22,413 nucleotides of DNA from Treponema sp. GTDB taxonomy: Bacteria > Spirochaetota > Spirochaetia > Treponematales > Treponemataceae. The notes below the pieces were generated by a model. The model was not told where the DNA came from. It saw only the letters and a program-made list of their open reading frames with translations, and did not search any database. Every line of letters begins with the position of its first letter. Position 1 is the first letter of the stretch. This document shows positions 12,492-21,231 of the stretch, piece by piece. Location: assembly GCA_016290335.1 (NCBI GenBank), contig JAEETM010000054.1, forward strand, positions 1 through 22,413. The letters are read 5' to 3'. The position numbers and the translations under genes are program-made.

Positions 12492-15419
12492 ATGAAAAAA
12501 AATATTCAAAACCGACTTTATAAAAAAAATATTAACTTTATTTGCATACTTATTGTTTTTGGCTTTTTCTTCTCTGCATGTTCTTCAGGTTCTTCAAGTT
12601 CTTCTGCAGGATTCAAGGATTTATCTTATAACAACGCAATAAAACAAAGCGGATATTCATATTTATTAGGAGTGACATCTACTTTCCAAGACCCTAACTT
12701 TCAGAAGGAGTATGAATCCAACAATAAAGTGTTCAAGGAATTTTTCAAAGCAATTCCAGGTAATATTTCTGCATACCCGACTTTTGATAACGGTACGTTT
12801 TTTTCTTATTCATGGCCCAAATATGATGTTTACAAATATGTACTTGCCGTAGAGACTCAAAATCTTCTTATACATTTATACGATGCCCAACTGGATGACA
12901 AGGGCATTCACGGTTATGCCCAAATTCTTGTAAATATTGACGAAAAATCTTTTAAAAAAAGAAAACAAAAGAAACCATATTTAATCTTGTCTTTTACAGA
13001 TTTTTATATCCTTAATGACGGAAGTCTTGAAAGTGGCTGGTCGGATGATACTGAAGTAAACTTATATAATGCTACTAATCAAAGCCTTGTAAAACTTAAC
13101 AAAGTTACCCTTCAAAAAGAAAACGATAAATATCTTATTGTAGCCCTGGAGCCTTGTTTCAACAACTTCAATTTAGGAAAAGCCGTTATCTCTACAGATG
13201 CAAAAGTTATTTCTTATACTCAGGAACAGGAAATTGAAACCAGCGAAAAACACTGTACTCTTAAATTTGATTATTCAAATTGGGATGGCAAAAATATTTA
13301 TATGGAATTTAGCAGCGTATACATACCTGCTTTTAAAACAACCTTTGATAGAGAAAACTTTGATATCAGCCTTAATAAATCAGATATTCTTATAAAACCA
13401 AAGAACAAAAAAGATAAAGTTAATATGTTTGATTATCCATTTACAATAGATTATCTTACTATAGATCAATCAAATCTCAATAAAGTTGCAATTAAAAATG
13501 CAGTAATTTATTATGCTGATCTCTCCCTGCAATTAGGTGATTTAGATCTTCAACTTCAAACTGATAACAGCTGGAACATTGAAAAAGAAGTTGCCTCTAT
13601 GGAGAAACCTGTTATTATAGATAATTGCAAAATTAACATAAAAATTCTTGATGATAATGATATCATTTATAAATATGAATTTCTTGGATCAGAAGGCTTA
13701 ATACTTTCATTTGAATCATCTTTTCCTAATCAGCAAAGTAACCGTTTAAAGTATGAAGTTATTGTTGATAAAGAAGGCCTTTTCGGGACAAAAAGATATA
13801 GCGGAAAAAGTTTTACCTTTGATAAGACTGTCTTGGAAGGAACCCTTCGTAGTATAGATACTAATGGTGAAGTATGTCTTATTGATGCAAATCTAATTTT
13901 TCCAAAAAACAGCATTCTTGATGGGCACAATTTTTCGCAATATTATAATATACAAAAAGATGGAACCATTGCCTTTGACGATGGAGCTTATATTTATAAT
14001 CCATCTCTTTTTGATTTAGCATATCTTCCCATCAACTCAGAATACTTTACAAAAGACGGTCTTGTTCTTTCTGTTGGCATATCGTGGTACCCTAATATGG
14101 AGCTTTACGGTCTTTTGCCCAATGCTCCAGTTGAAAAAATGTATGTTGGATTTGATGGGCTCATAAAGGAATTCAAACTCAAAGAGTATGAAGAATACCA
14201 CGAAACAACTCTTGCAAGCGGCTGGAATATTTCAAATAAAAAATATTCCTTTCAAATAAATCAGACCAAAGATAACGATGGAAATCTTTCTCCAATGGAA
14301 ATTCTTCTTTGTTTTGATGATTGCAAATTGTGGCCGCCAAAGGGTAAGATGCAAGACATAATTCCTGTTCAAAACCTCAAATACCGGCTTAAAGGAAGCT
14401 CAATGGGTTTTGTATTTGATGATGTAATTTTACCCGAGGGTGTAGAAATAGATTTCGCTAAAGTTTTTGCTAAGAAACAATATAATCCAGAAGATACTGT
14501 AAGACTTTCGGCAATGGAAGTTGCAGAAGTCAACAATATACTGGATCAGGAATGTGTAAATCTGCAAAGAGAAAAAGCTTTTAGGCTTTATGAAGAATAT
14601 GACTATGATCAAGACGGAAATATCATTCACGAAGCACAAACAAATTATAGTGGTACACTCATTGATTATTATTACGAGTATGATGAAAATGGAAATAAAA
14701 TAGTTTCCAGATATAAAAATGATTATGATGAACCTCAGGAAATGAAATATGAATATGATGATAAAGGAAGAAATACCAGATGCATAAATGTTATTACTGG
14801 TTATGAGTGGCGTATTGAATATGAGGATTTTGAAGATGGATACACAGAAAGATTTTATAGAAAAGAAGCAGGACAAGATGAAGAAAAACTTTCCAGCTCA
14901 ACTACATTCTATCTTAATAAAGACGGCAAAATAACAAGCAACAGTGCAAAGGAAAAATGGGTTTATGATGACAGGGGAAATCTTATTGAATATGGAGCTA
15001 CCTACGATAGGAAATACGAGGCTAAGGAAAAATGGACCTATAACCAGCAGAATGAATTAATTCAGCATGATTATAACCTGAGGTCTCACCCGGAAACAGA
15101 AAAATATGAATATTATGATGGACTTCTTTGGAATAAGCTGTATAAAAGGGGTAATGATGGAACTATTTATTTATATTCCTATGACAACAATAACAGACTG
15201 ATAAAAATTACTTCCAAATATATAGAAATAGACAAGTGGAATAATATCAGCGAAAGAGGCACAAGCACTCCGCAATATTTTAAATACAACGAGTACGGAG
15301 AGTTAGTTGCCGAAAAGAATTATTCTAACACCAAAATGTATAGCTACGAACATTACCCAGACGGCAAACAAAAATCAAAAAGGGTTTATATTTATAATAA
15401 TCCTAATTATGATATGTAA
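12492..15419 (+). CDS. Large YD-repeat lipoprotein (975 aa)
   Basis: The N-terminus (two lysine clusters, then FICILIVFGFFFSAC) is a lipoprotein signal peptide with lipobox ending at Cys30, the relaxed spirochaete type with Phe at -3; a Gly/Ser-rich linker follows, as in mature lipoproteins. Residues about 40-690 are a mainly beta-rich region with no family I recognise, containing many Asp/Asn/Tyr strands. Residues about 695-975 consist of YD repeats (YEEYDYDQDGNII, YEYDENGNKIV, YEYDDKGRNTR), similar to the protein at 461-2596, including the shared ending. It is likely surface-exposed and anchored by lipid. The two copies of the same C-terminal module suggest a small repeated family in this genome. 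It is convergent with the nucleosidase operon, whose last gene stops 4 nt away. Confidence 0.85.
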   Translation: MKKNIQNRLYKKNINFICILIVFGFFFSACSSGSSSSSAGFKDLSYNNAIKQSGYSYLLGVTSTFQDPNFQKEYESNNKVFKEFFKAIPGNISAYPTFDNGTFFSYSWPKYDVYKYVLAVETQNLLIHLYDAQLDDKGIHGYAQILVNIDEKSFKKRKQKKPYLILSFTDFYILNDGSLESGWSDDTEVNLYNATNQSLVKLNKVTLQKENDKYLIVALEPCFNNFNLGKAVISTDAKVISYTQEQEIETSEKHCTLKFDYSNWDGKNIYMEFSSVYIPAFKTTFDRENFDISLNKSDILIKPKNKKDKVNMFDYPFTIDYLTIDQSNLNKVAIKNAVIYYADLSLQLGDLDLQLQTDNSWNIEKEVASMEKPVIIDNCKINIKILDDNDIIYKYEFLGSEGLILSFESSFPNQQSNRLKYEVIVDKEGLFGTKRYSGKSFTFDKTVLEGTLRSIDTNGEVCLIDANLIFPKNSILDGHNFSQYYNIQKDGTIAFDDGAYIYNPSLFDLAYLPINSEYFTKDGLVLSVGISWYPNMELYGLLPNAPVEKMYVGFDGLIKEFKLKEYEEYHETTLASGWNISNKKYSFQINQTKDNDGNLSPMEILLCFDDCKLWPPKGKMQDIIPVQNLKYRLKGSSMGFVFDDVILPEGVEIDFAKVFAKKQYNPEDTVRLSAMEVAEVNNILDQECVNLQREKAFRLYEEYDYDQDGNIIHEAQTNYSGTLIDYYYEYDENGNKIVSRYKNDYDEPQEMKYEYDDKGRNTRCINVITGYEWRIEYEDFEDGYTERFYRKEAGQDEEKLSSSTTFYLNKDGKITSNSAKEKWVYDDRGNLIEYGATYDRKYEAKEKWTYNQQNELIQHDYNLRSHPETEKYEYYDGLLWNKLYKRGNDGTIYLYSYDNNNRLIKITSKYIEIDKWNNISERGTSTPQYFKYNEYGELVAEKNYSNTKMYSYEHYPDGKQKSKRVYIYNNPNYDM

Positions 15420-15422
15420 TGA

Positions 15423-16217
15423 CTAGATTGTTTTCGCAATCTTAAAAATCATGTCTGAAATTATTACACTGCGGGTATAATGATATTTGTCCTGAGCTTC
15501 TCCAACTCGTCCTAACAATGGTACTCCTGTTGCAGAATTATCGGAAACTGCAAGCAAGGCAATGTAAGGAACTTCAAACAACGGAGCAAGAATATTGAAT
15601 GTTCCAGTTTCCATTTCTATAAGTTCAGCGCCGGTTTCTTTTATCTGGTCCAGATGAGAATATTCAAGAGCAATTGAATCCGTGCAGAAAACCTTTGCAG
15701 TCCTTAAGTTATAACCACAGCTTTTTGCAAGCTCAATCACCTTTTTTGTATATTCCATATCAGGATAGATTTTCTCAAAGGGATGAAAATCAGAAAGCTT
15801 TTCCTTCAAATACTGATTTGCATAAACAGCAGAAATATTTACTTCGGGTGTACAAAAATCTCCAATTTCAAAATCTTTAGAAAGCCCACCGACTGCCCCT
15901 GCAAAAATAAGATTACGAAACTTCAATTCCGCACAGATAATCATATTATCAAGCATGTTTCCACCGCCAGAAGAAACCTGTGCCCAGGCAATTTTAAGCC
16001 CATCCTTTTCCACAAGATAACCAGACTGATAAGAATGAACGGCAAGCTCTGTCACTTTGTATTGAGAATCCCGCAGGATTTTTGTAGGCTTCCACCCCGG
16101 TGCAATCACAAGCGCATCATATTCCGTTTCTGGATCAAATCCGAAAACTTCCTGGAACATTATTCCGGCGTTGTATTTTTTCATGTTGGAAAGAATCTGC
16201 TTTAATTTGTCGTTCAT
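15423..16217 (-). CDS. Purine/uridine nucleoside phosphorylase-family protein (264 aa)
   Basis: This is the PNP_UDP_1 superfamily: an N-terminal substrate loop, the central strand motif NLIFAGAVGGLSKDFEIGD (the family's G-x-x-G-G-L...I-GD), and the ribose-contacting ELIEMETGTF motif (M-E-T). Members cleave nucleosides by phosphorolysis or hydrolysis. The length is near the usual 240-260. It lies 15 nt after a GNAT gene and close to an adenosine-deaminase-like gene on the same strand, which supports nucleoside salvage. Exact substrate (purine, uridine or a modified nucleoside) cannot be told from the sequence. Confidence 0.8.
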   Translation of the reverse strand: MNDKLKQILSNMKKYNAGIMFQEVFGFDPETEYDALVIAPGWKPTKILRDSQYKVTELAVHSYQSGYLVEKDGLKIAWAQVSSGGGNMLDNMIICAELKFRNLIFAGAVGGLSKDFEIGDFCTPEVNISAVYANQYLKEKLSDFHPFEKIYPDMEYTKKVIELAKSCGYNLRTAKVFCTDSIALEYSHLDQIKETGAELIEMETGTFNILAPLFEVPYIALLAVSDNSATGVPLLGRVGEAQDKYHYTRSVIISDMIFKIAKTI

Positions 16218-16232
16218 GATTTTTACTAATCC

Positions 16233-16658
16233 CTAAAACCTCTTATACTGAACCGAAACACAATCCCGTTCAAGTCCACATTTATTATAAAATGTTTCAT
16301 TGTCTTCTATTGAAATCAATTGTATTACATGTATTCCTTTTTCTGCCAGAACTTTTTCAAGTTCAGTCATCAGCTTTTTCCCAACCCCATGCTTTTTCAT
16401 TTTCGGAATCACAAAGATTTCTGAAACAAAGAAAAAATCCTCTTCAGCATAAGGATCTACATAACCTAAAAGTCCACCAACAATAGTTTCATTTTCAACA
16501 GCTACAAGTCCAAGCCCTTCATAGTTCCCAAGTATTGCACGAACTCTGCTTTCAGCACGCTCCCCTTTCCATTTTTCATTCCATGGAGCTTCTGAATATG
16601 CCAGAGCCATAGCCTGAGCTAAAGAGGAAATGTCTTCTACAGTCGCCTTTCTAATCAT
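16233..16658 (-). CDS. GNAT-family N-acetyltransferase (141 aa)
   Basis: A compact GNAT fold: MIRKATVEDISSLAQAM opens as in RimI-type domains, a beta-bulge segment VGGLLGYVDP is in the middle, the acetyl-CoA loop is IPKMKKHGVGKKLM (Q/R-x-x-G-x-G/A form) and NETFYNKCGLER is the usual C-terminal helix. ATG 16658 is chosen because GGAGG stands 5 nt before it; a longer frame to 16694 has no ribosome site. It overlaps the end of the adenosine deaminase-like gene by 8 nt, so translation is coupled. Its acceptor is unknown; its position suggests a nucleoside or amine. Confidence 0.85.
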   Translation of the reverse strand: MIRKATVEDISSLAQAMALAYSEAPWNEKWKGERAESRVRAILGNYEGLGLVAVENETIVGGLLGYVDPYAEEDFFFVSEIFVIPKMKKHGVGKKLMTELEKVLAEKGIHVIQLISIEDNETFYNKCGLERDCVSVQYKRF

Positions 16659-17610
16659 TTTTTCCTCCATAAATCCCCCAGCAACGAATCTCATCCAGCT
16701 GTTTTGCAGTCAATGTGTTAGCCTCGTATAACCGCAGGTATTCCTGCTCAACCGAACTGTTAAAAATCAGGAGGTCATCTGTATTGATTGTAACAGATAC
16801 TCCATTTTCAACAAGGGTTTTTATTGGATAATCCTCATAACTATTAGCATAATCTAACATAATATTACTTGCCGGACAGACATTAAGTGTTATTTTCCTG
16901 TCGGCAAGAAACTTCATAACACGAGCAGAAGTAGCAGCATGTATTCCGTGGTGTACTTCATCAAGTCCCAGAGTTTCAACTGCCACTTCAACATCTTCTG
17001 CTTTACCAGATTCTCCAACGTGCATTCGCTTCAGTACATGATTTTTCTCTGCAATTTTATACAACGGAATATAAGCTTCAAAAGGCTGGTACCCTTCTCC
17101 ACAGCAGACATCAATAGAATGAAAAAATCCGGAAGCAAAATATTCTTCGGCCTGCGCAATTTCTTTTTGCACATCACCATAAGACGGAAAAGCAAGCTCG
17201 GGTTCAAACACAGCATCAGGACAATGCTTTTTATGCATGGCATTCCAGAAATCCATAAATGCTTTCATGCTGCCACATTCTTCAATGTCTTCAACAGCAA
17301 AGCCTGGCGCAAACCTTGCCAGATGATTTCTCTTAGCCTCCACAAAGCAGCCTTCACGACGCAAATCTGTTGCATCATACTCACGGCAATAATCGCGGAT
17401 TTCATTCACATACCAGTTCTGCATTCCCATAAGCCCGTCAAACTTGGCAGGCGGATCTGCAAATGTATGATTCAGTTTTTCAGAAAGCCACTGCTTTCGG
17501 CACCCCCGCCCAATATGATTATGCAAATCACTTTTTGGGATTCTTATAAGAGCTTCTGTGTCTTTGTTTTCCAGCGCATTGATAAATTGTGTACTATACT
17601 TGTCTGCCAT
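16651..17610 (-). CDS. Adenosine deaminase-like amidohydrolase (319 aa)
   Basis: Metal-dependent TIM-barrel deaminase. In order: H-x-H at H30/H32 (SDLHNHIG, standard family HAELHxHL-type), HVGE at 197-200 (usual HAGE), HHGIHAA at 220-226 (usual RIGHG) and NTDD at 276-279 (usual NSDDP). All metal and catalytic positions are present. It would deaminate adenosine or a related aminated purine nucleoside; it is short and lacks some canonical residues, so the substrate may differ from adenosine. Start at 17610 (AGGA 8 nt upstream). It is tightly packed after the CPBP gene (10-nt gap) and before the GNAT, with a phosphorylase behind: a purine salvage-like operon. Confidence 0.88.
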   Translation of the reverse strand: MADKYSTQFINALENKDTEALIRIPKSDLHNHIGRGCRKQWLSEKLNHTFADPPAKFDGLMGMQNWYVNEIRDYCREYDATDLRREGCFVEAKRNHLARFAPGFAVEDIEECGSMKAFMDFWNAMHKKHCPDAVFEPELAFPSYGDVQKEIAQAEEYFASGFFHSIDVCCGEGYQPFEAYIPLYKIAEKNHVLKRMHVGESGKAEDVEVAVETLGLDEVHHGIHAATSARVMKFLADRKITLNVCPASNIMLDYANSYEDYPIKTLVENGVSVTINTDDLLIFNSSVEQEYLRLYEANTLTAKQLDEIRCWGIYGGKND

Positions 17611-17620
17611 AAAAATCATC

Positions 17621-18385
17621 CTAAAAACCAGTCAATGTAAACCTTACTGCATCAACAATACCGTGACTTATCATGGCACTTGCAATATCACGTTTTCTTT
17701 GCAGGAGGGCAAACGGAAGTCCAAACAGAGCGCAAAGAAGAAGAGTTGGAAGAAGACCGTAGCCGTGAATAACTGTGTGCGGAACTATCATCATAAAATA
17801 CATAGTGATGATGTCGAAAATATTCATCTTTTTTTCTTCTGTGTCGTTTGTAAAGTTTACGCAGAAAGCCATAAAGATTGCGCGGCAGTCCATTTCTTCG
17901 TAAATTGCAGGGTTAAGGCAGACTAACAGCTTTAGCAGACTGAAGTCAAAGCTAACTTCTTTTTTGGAAATAAGAGTGTTGATTACAGAAAGAACAGCAC
18001 CAGCTGCAATTGCAATTAAAACGCTAATTAGTGGAGACAAACGTTTTTCGTTCGACAGAAGTTTATATCCACCCTTCTTCTCCATAACAGAAAAAACTGC
18101 AAATGAAGAAAGAAGAGTTGGAATCCCGGCTCTTAATCCATAAATCAAAACAAAAGGATTTTGCTGATAGCCGAGATATGCAACGGTTGATAAAACTGCA
18201 AATACAATAGAAATAATTATATATTTTTTTGACGGCAATTTATTTTTCACAATCAAAAAAATTGAAAGCCCTAATGAAATTACTGCCAGAATAGACCAGT
18301 ATGGAAAAGCCCCATTTTTTACTATCAGCCGAAAAACGAGTAGTACTAAAAAACAAATCCATAAAACAATGTTGTGCTTTTTCAT
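17621..18385 (-). CDS. CPBP (CAAX/Abi) family membrane protease (254 aa)
   Basis: Seven or so hydrophobic segments. The CPBP catalytic motifs are present: EEMDCR (E163 E164...R168; family EExxxR), PHTVIHG (H203-H207) and ISHGIVDAV (H241). Family members are intramembrane metal-dependent glutamate proteases, some serving in bacteriocin immunity or prenyl-protein processing. ATG 18385 is chosen as GGAGG lies 5 nt upstream. It is first in the minus-strand operon. Its link to nucleoside salvage is unclear; genomic placement may be accidental. Confidence 0.85.
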   Translation of the reverse strand: MKKHNIVLWICFLVLLVFRLIVKNGAFPYWSILAVISLGLSIFLIVKNKLPSKKYIIISIVFAVLSTVAYLGYQQNPFVLIYGLRAGIPTLLSSFAVFSVMEKKGGYKLLSNEKRLSPLISVLIAIAAGAVLSVINTLISKKEVSFDFSLLKLLVCLNPAIYEEMDCRAIFMAFCVNFTNDTEEKKMNIFDIITMYFMMIVPHTVIHGYGLLPTLLLCALFGLPFALLQRKRDIASAMISHGIVDAVRFTLTGF

Positions 18386-18509
18386 TTTTCCTCCAGACAC
18401 GTTGTAATTATTCTATCTAACTTTTTCATCATACACAAACCTTTTACTTTCTTCAACGCGTGTGATAAAATGCTTATTATACATACAAATATTATTTCAG
18501 AGAGTTTCT

Positions 18510-19295
18510 ATGAACGAAGTAAACAAAACCTTATTTATACCGCTTTACGGAAAAGCAAAAGTCAGCAAACAGGGAATAATTCTCAAGGATGACATGGCAG
18601 AAAAAATCTGGGAGGCGGAAGGCTTTGCGATTAAGGGAAAATCAAAATCTAAATGGCTCAGCTACGACATGGCAATGCGTGCAAAAGTTTTTGATGAATG
18701 GACCGAAAAAATGCTGCAGGAAAATCCAGAAGCTCTGGTACTTCATATTGGCTGCGGCCTTGATTCAAGATGTGTTCGCGTTTCAGCACCATACACAAAC
18801 TGGATTGACGGCGACTTTCCTGATGTAATAGAGGCTCGCAAAAATTATTATACAGAAAGCGAAAATTATCACATGCAGATTTTTGATTTATCCAAATCAG
18901 AAATGGTAGCTGCCCTGCCCGATGCCCAATCAGCTATCGTAATCCTAGAAGGAATCAGCATGTATCTTAAAAATGAACAGATAAACTCCTTCTTCAAAGC
19001 AATCGAAAAAAAATACAAAAGCGTTCATATTCTGATGGATGTTTACACCGTTTTTGGCGCCAAAGCTTCCAAGTATAAAAATCCAATAAATGATGTAGGC
19101 GTAACTACCGTGTGGGGAATTGATGATATTCAAACTGTGCTTGAAGGAACAAACCTGAAATGCAAAGCTGAACATTCAATGACTCCGCAAAAAATGGTTG
19201 ATCAATTACCATCATCTGAACGCTGGTTTTTCAAGTGGCTGTTCACCGGTTCCTTTGCCCGCAGGATTTACAGGCTTTACGAAATCGAAGGTTAA
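18510..19295 (+). CDS. Class I SAM methyltransferase, LCM/Tcm type (261 aa)
   Basis: The SAM-binding motif I is LVLHIGCGLDSR (78-89), the distinctive form of the leucine carboxyl methyltransferase/O-methyltransferase family (PF04072-like); a DGDFPDV acidic loop and IVILEGISMYL (motif IV/V) follow, as in that family. Members methylate carboxylates or hydroxyls. Its small substrate is not evident. ATG 18510 follows GAGAG at 5 nt; the earlier ATG 18462 has no site. GNAT begins 29 nt downstream, so they form a two-gene operon. Confidence 0.85.
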   Translation: MNEVNKTLFIPLYGKAKVSKQGIILKDDMAEKIWEAEGFAIKGKSKSKWLSYDMAMRAKVFDEWTEKMLQENPEALVLHIGCGLDSRCVRVSAPYTNWIDGDFPDVIEARKNYYTESENYHMQIFDLSKSEMVAALPDAQSAIVILEGISMYLKNEQINSFFKAIEKKYKSVHILMDVYTVFGAKASKYKNPINDVGVTTVWGIDDIQTVLEGTNLKCKAEHSMTPQKMVDQLPSSERWFFKWLFTGSFARRIYRLYEIEG

Positions 19296-19324
19296 TTTTC
19301 TCAATTTTAAAAAAAGGAGTTGCT

Positions 19325-20086
19325 ATGCTTATCCAGTTACCAGAAGAAAAAAAAGATTTTATCATTCCGTTATTCAAAAACAGACAGCCTAATTGTTCTG
19401 CACTTGGATGTTATTTTAATGGCACGTTGCCGGGTAAGACTTTTGTTGATGACATTAACGCCCCGACAAAAGCAATCTGCAAGCTTGATATGAGCTGGAC
19501 TTATATCAGTGATAATGCAGACCTCCCATGGATTGAAGAAATCTTATACGAAATAATTAAAACAGACTGGATTCAGGTAGTCTGGGTACCGGAAAGAAAA
19601 GGTCAATATCCATTTAAAGAGTTTGCAAAAATTATTCCACGCCATGAATATATTGAAAGAAAAGAGCCTCTGGAAAAACCTCGCGATGCCCAAATCGTTC
19701 CTTTCTCAAGTGAATGGTTTGATAAGCTGGAACAGGATTTTCAGGAATTTCACATTATGAACTATGGCTCTAAAGAAAGTTTTCTTGAAAAAGCTTTTGG
19801 TTTTTATGCTGTTGAAAATGGCGAAATCTGCAGCGAGTTTGAATCAGCCTTTACGTCCAACGGATTTACAGAAATTGGTATTTACACATTTGATCCGTAC
19901 CGCAGAAAAGGTTATGCCTACGCAACCTGTGTACATGGATTAAAGGAAATTGAAAAAAGAGGCTTAAAGGCAATCTGGGCATGCGATGTAGAAAATACAA
20001 ACTCTGTACTGCTTGCAGAAAAGCTTGGCTTTGTGAATCCGGTTGAATACGATTTCATTTACCTTGAATCAAAGATGATTCAATAA
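19325..20086 (+). CDS. GNAT-family acetyltransferase (253 aa)
   Basis: C-terminal GNAT domain with acetyl-CoA loop R193-R-K-G-Y-A198 (FDPYRRKGYAYA) and NTNSVLLAEKLGF before the end, as in the large GNAT_acetyltran (PF12746-like) group; the N-terminal 120 residues (DMSWTYISDNADLPWIEEIL) belong to the same group's extra domain. AAGGAG precedes the ATG at 19325 directly; the upstream frame to 19235 overlaps the methyltransferase. It is the second gene of the + strand pair. Substrate unknown. Confidence 0.85.
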   Translation: MLIQLPEEKKDFIIPLFKNRQPNCSALGCYFNGTLPGKTFVDDINAPTKAICKLDMSWTYISDNADLPWIEEILYEIIKTDWIQVVWVPERKGQYPFKEFAKIIPRHEYIERKEPLEKPRDAQIVPFSSEWFDKLEQDFQEFHIMNYGSKESFLEKAFGFYAVENGEICSEFESAFTSNGFTEIGIYTFDPYRRKGYAYATCVHGLKEIEKRGLKAIWACDVENTNSVLLAEKLGFVNPVEYDFIYLESKMIQ

Positions 20087-20157
20087 TTTTTCCAGAAACA
20101 CAAGTGAATAATATCCAAGAATCTTTTCAATTTCCTTAATCATATTAATCCTTTCTT

Positions 20158-20830
20158 TTATTCCTTCCTTTTCAAAATCCATATAAGATTGCTTTTGTAT
20201 TTTGCCGCTGATGACGGATCATTCAAATCTTCTTTGTCGCCATTGTAGCCGCGGTAAATATCCTGAACTTCAAAACCGCAAAGCTCGGCCAGTAAAAACA
20301 TTTCGCTCCGGTAAGTCTGGCGCATCAAAAGAGGACGAACGCGTTCACCAATAATTTCGCCAGCCTCGTTGTAAGTTTCGAACTTCCAGTTGCCGTGCAT
20401 CTGCTGCGTGTAAGGATTGTAACAAATTGCGTTATAGATTTTTTCGCGGTTGCCGTCGCTGTTCACATATTCAAGACGGAAGCTGTAATCTTCGGGTGTT
20501 GTATTTATCTGGGCTGCCTGAGTTGAACTTTGTCATATCAGCTGGATAAATGTTGAGAGAAACTCCCATCTTATCTGCTTTTACACCGGCAACCCTGCAC
20601 ATCTCTTCTGAAATGTCAGTTCCATCTGCAATAATTCCGCGCTCTGCAAGATAAAGAAGCACTGCTCCCGTTCCGCATGCAACATCAACAACACCATCCT
20701 TTCCATACTTTTTTGCAAGCTCCAGATAAAACTCCTGAAAGTTTTCGTGCCTGTCAAACTCCTGCGAATACATTACTTCCAGGTATCGGTCGTAATTTTC
20801 CGCAACATCTTTGTAGTCATGTAAGTCCAT
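20158..20830 (-). pseudogene. Broken class I SAM methyltransferase
   Basis: The start is intact (ATG 20830, AGGAGG 5 nt upstream). Motif I VVDVACGTGAVLLYLAERGI and the motif II D-I-S are clear. After DMTKFNSG the frame runs into 15 unrelated codons and a stop near 20471, while another frame resumes QINTTPEDYSFRLEYVNSDG and continues to the proper C-terminus, ending LIWILKRKE. The joint removes roughly 60 residues that family members carry and shifts the frame, so this is a deletion remnant rather than two genes. Confidence 0.75.
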
Positions 20831-20886
20831 AATCTCCTCCTGAGTAAGGCCGCTCGGTAGGCGGCCGGTGATAGATAGCAAAGCGT

Positions 20887-20912
20887 TAAAAAAAATGCGG
20901 AAGCATTTTTTT
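20887..20912. terminator. A-rich hairpin, terminator-like
   Basis: AAAAAATGC-GGAA-GCATTTTTT forms a 9-bp stem with a GGAA tetraloop and T-tracts on both strands. It lies ahead of the broken methyltransferase on the minus strand and could separate it from the neighbouring small transcript. Confidence 0.55.
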
Positions 20913-20928
20913 AGCTTTACCAATTTAT

Positions 20929-20964
20929 AAAAAAAAAGACCACTTACCGAAAAGATAAGTGGTC
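20929..20964 (-). terminator. Strong terminator of the Thr-rich small transcript
   Basis: GACCACTTA (20938-20946) pairs with TAAGTGGTC (20956-20964), 9 bp. On the minus strand it is followed by nine T. It lies about 28 nt past the stop of the ORF at 20993-21091. Confidence 0.85.
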
Positions 20965-20992
20965 AGTTTATATCAGCTTATAATCTGCAATC

Positions 20993-21091
20993 TTATTCTT
21001 TTCTGTAATCCAAATGCATACCGGTACCTGTAGTAGTGGTTACTGTAGTTGAGGTGTTTGTGTATGTAGTTTCGATTACAAAAAATTTCAT
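20993..21091 (-). CDS. Thr-rich 32-residue peptide
   Basis: MKFFVIETTYTNTSTTVTTT then TGTGMHLDYRKE, stop TAA. Eleven of 32 residues are Thr, most in runs. A promoter stands right upstream (-35 TTGACA, 17 nt, -10 TATGTT) with transcription expected 2-3 nt before the ATG, and a strong terminator stands just downstream, making a complete ~130-nt transcription unit. No known family; a precursor peptide, small regulatory peptide or a sRNA overlapping an accidental ORF are all possible. Ribosome site is weak (AAGG). Confidence 0.55.
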   Translation of the reverse strand: MKFFVIETTYTNTSTTVTTTTGTGMHLDYRKE

Positions 21092-21100
21092 CTTGCCTTG

Positions 21101-21129
21101 AACATACAGAAAAATGGATTTTGTGTCAA
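21101..21129 (-). promoter_or_regulatory. Promoter of the Thr-rich ORF
   Basis: On the minus strand TTGACA (21124-21129) stands 17 nt before TATGTT (21101-21106). This is the best sigma-70-like pair in the window. Confidence 0.65.
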
Positions 21130-21177
21130 TCATTTCAATAATATGAATTAAATCCCTTTAAATCTTAAAACCATTAT
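21105..21177 (+). promoter_or_regulatory. Promoter of the serine hydrolase gene (see 21177-21205)
   Basis: TTGACT at 21177-21182 is followed after 16-17 nt by TAATAAT at 21199-21205, with a start expected near 21211 and GGAGG at 21218-21222 before the ATG at 21232. The intended span is 21177-21205. Confidence 0.5.
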
Positions 21178-21231
21178 TGACTAATTAAAAATCAATCATA
21201 ATAATCCAAAGAATCTTGGAGGAAAGTTTTT

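Noticed and set aside
20158..20923. Two adjacent genes rather than one broken gene
   Set aside because: The two frames carry consecutive parts of one methyltransferase; the second lacks a ribosome site and the first ends in unrelated residues.
21177..21205. A feature entry for the hydrolase promoter was written with its end as 21105
   Set aside because: The end coordinate in that entry is a slip; the promoter spans 21177-21205.
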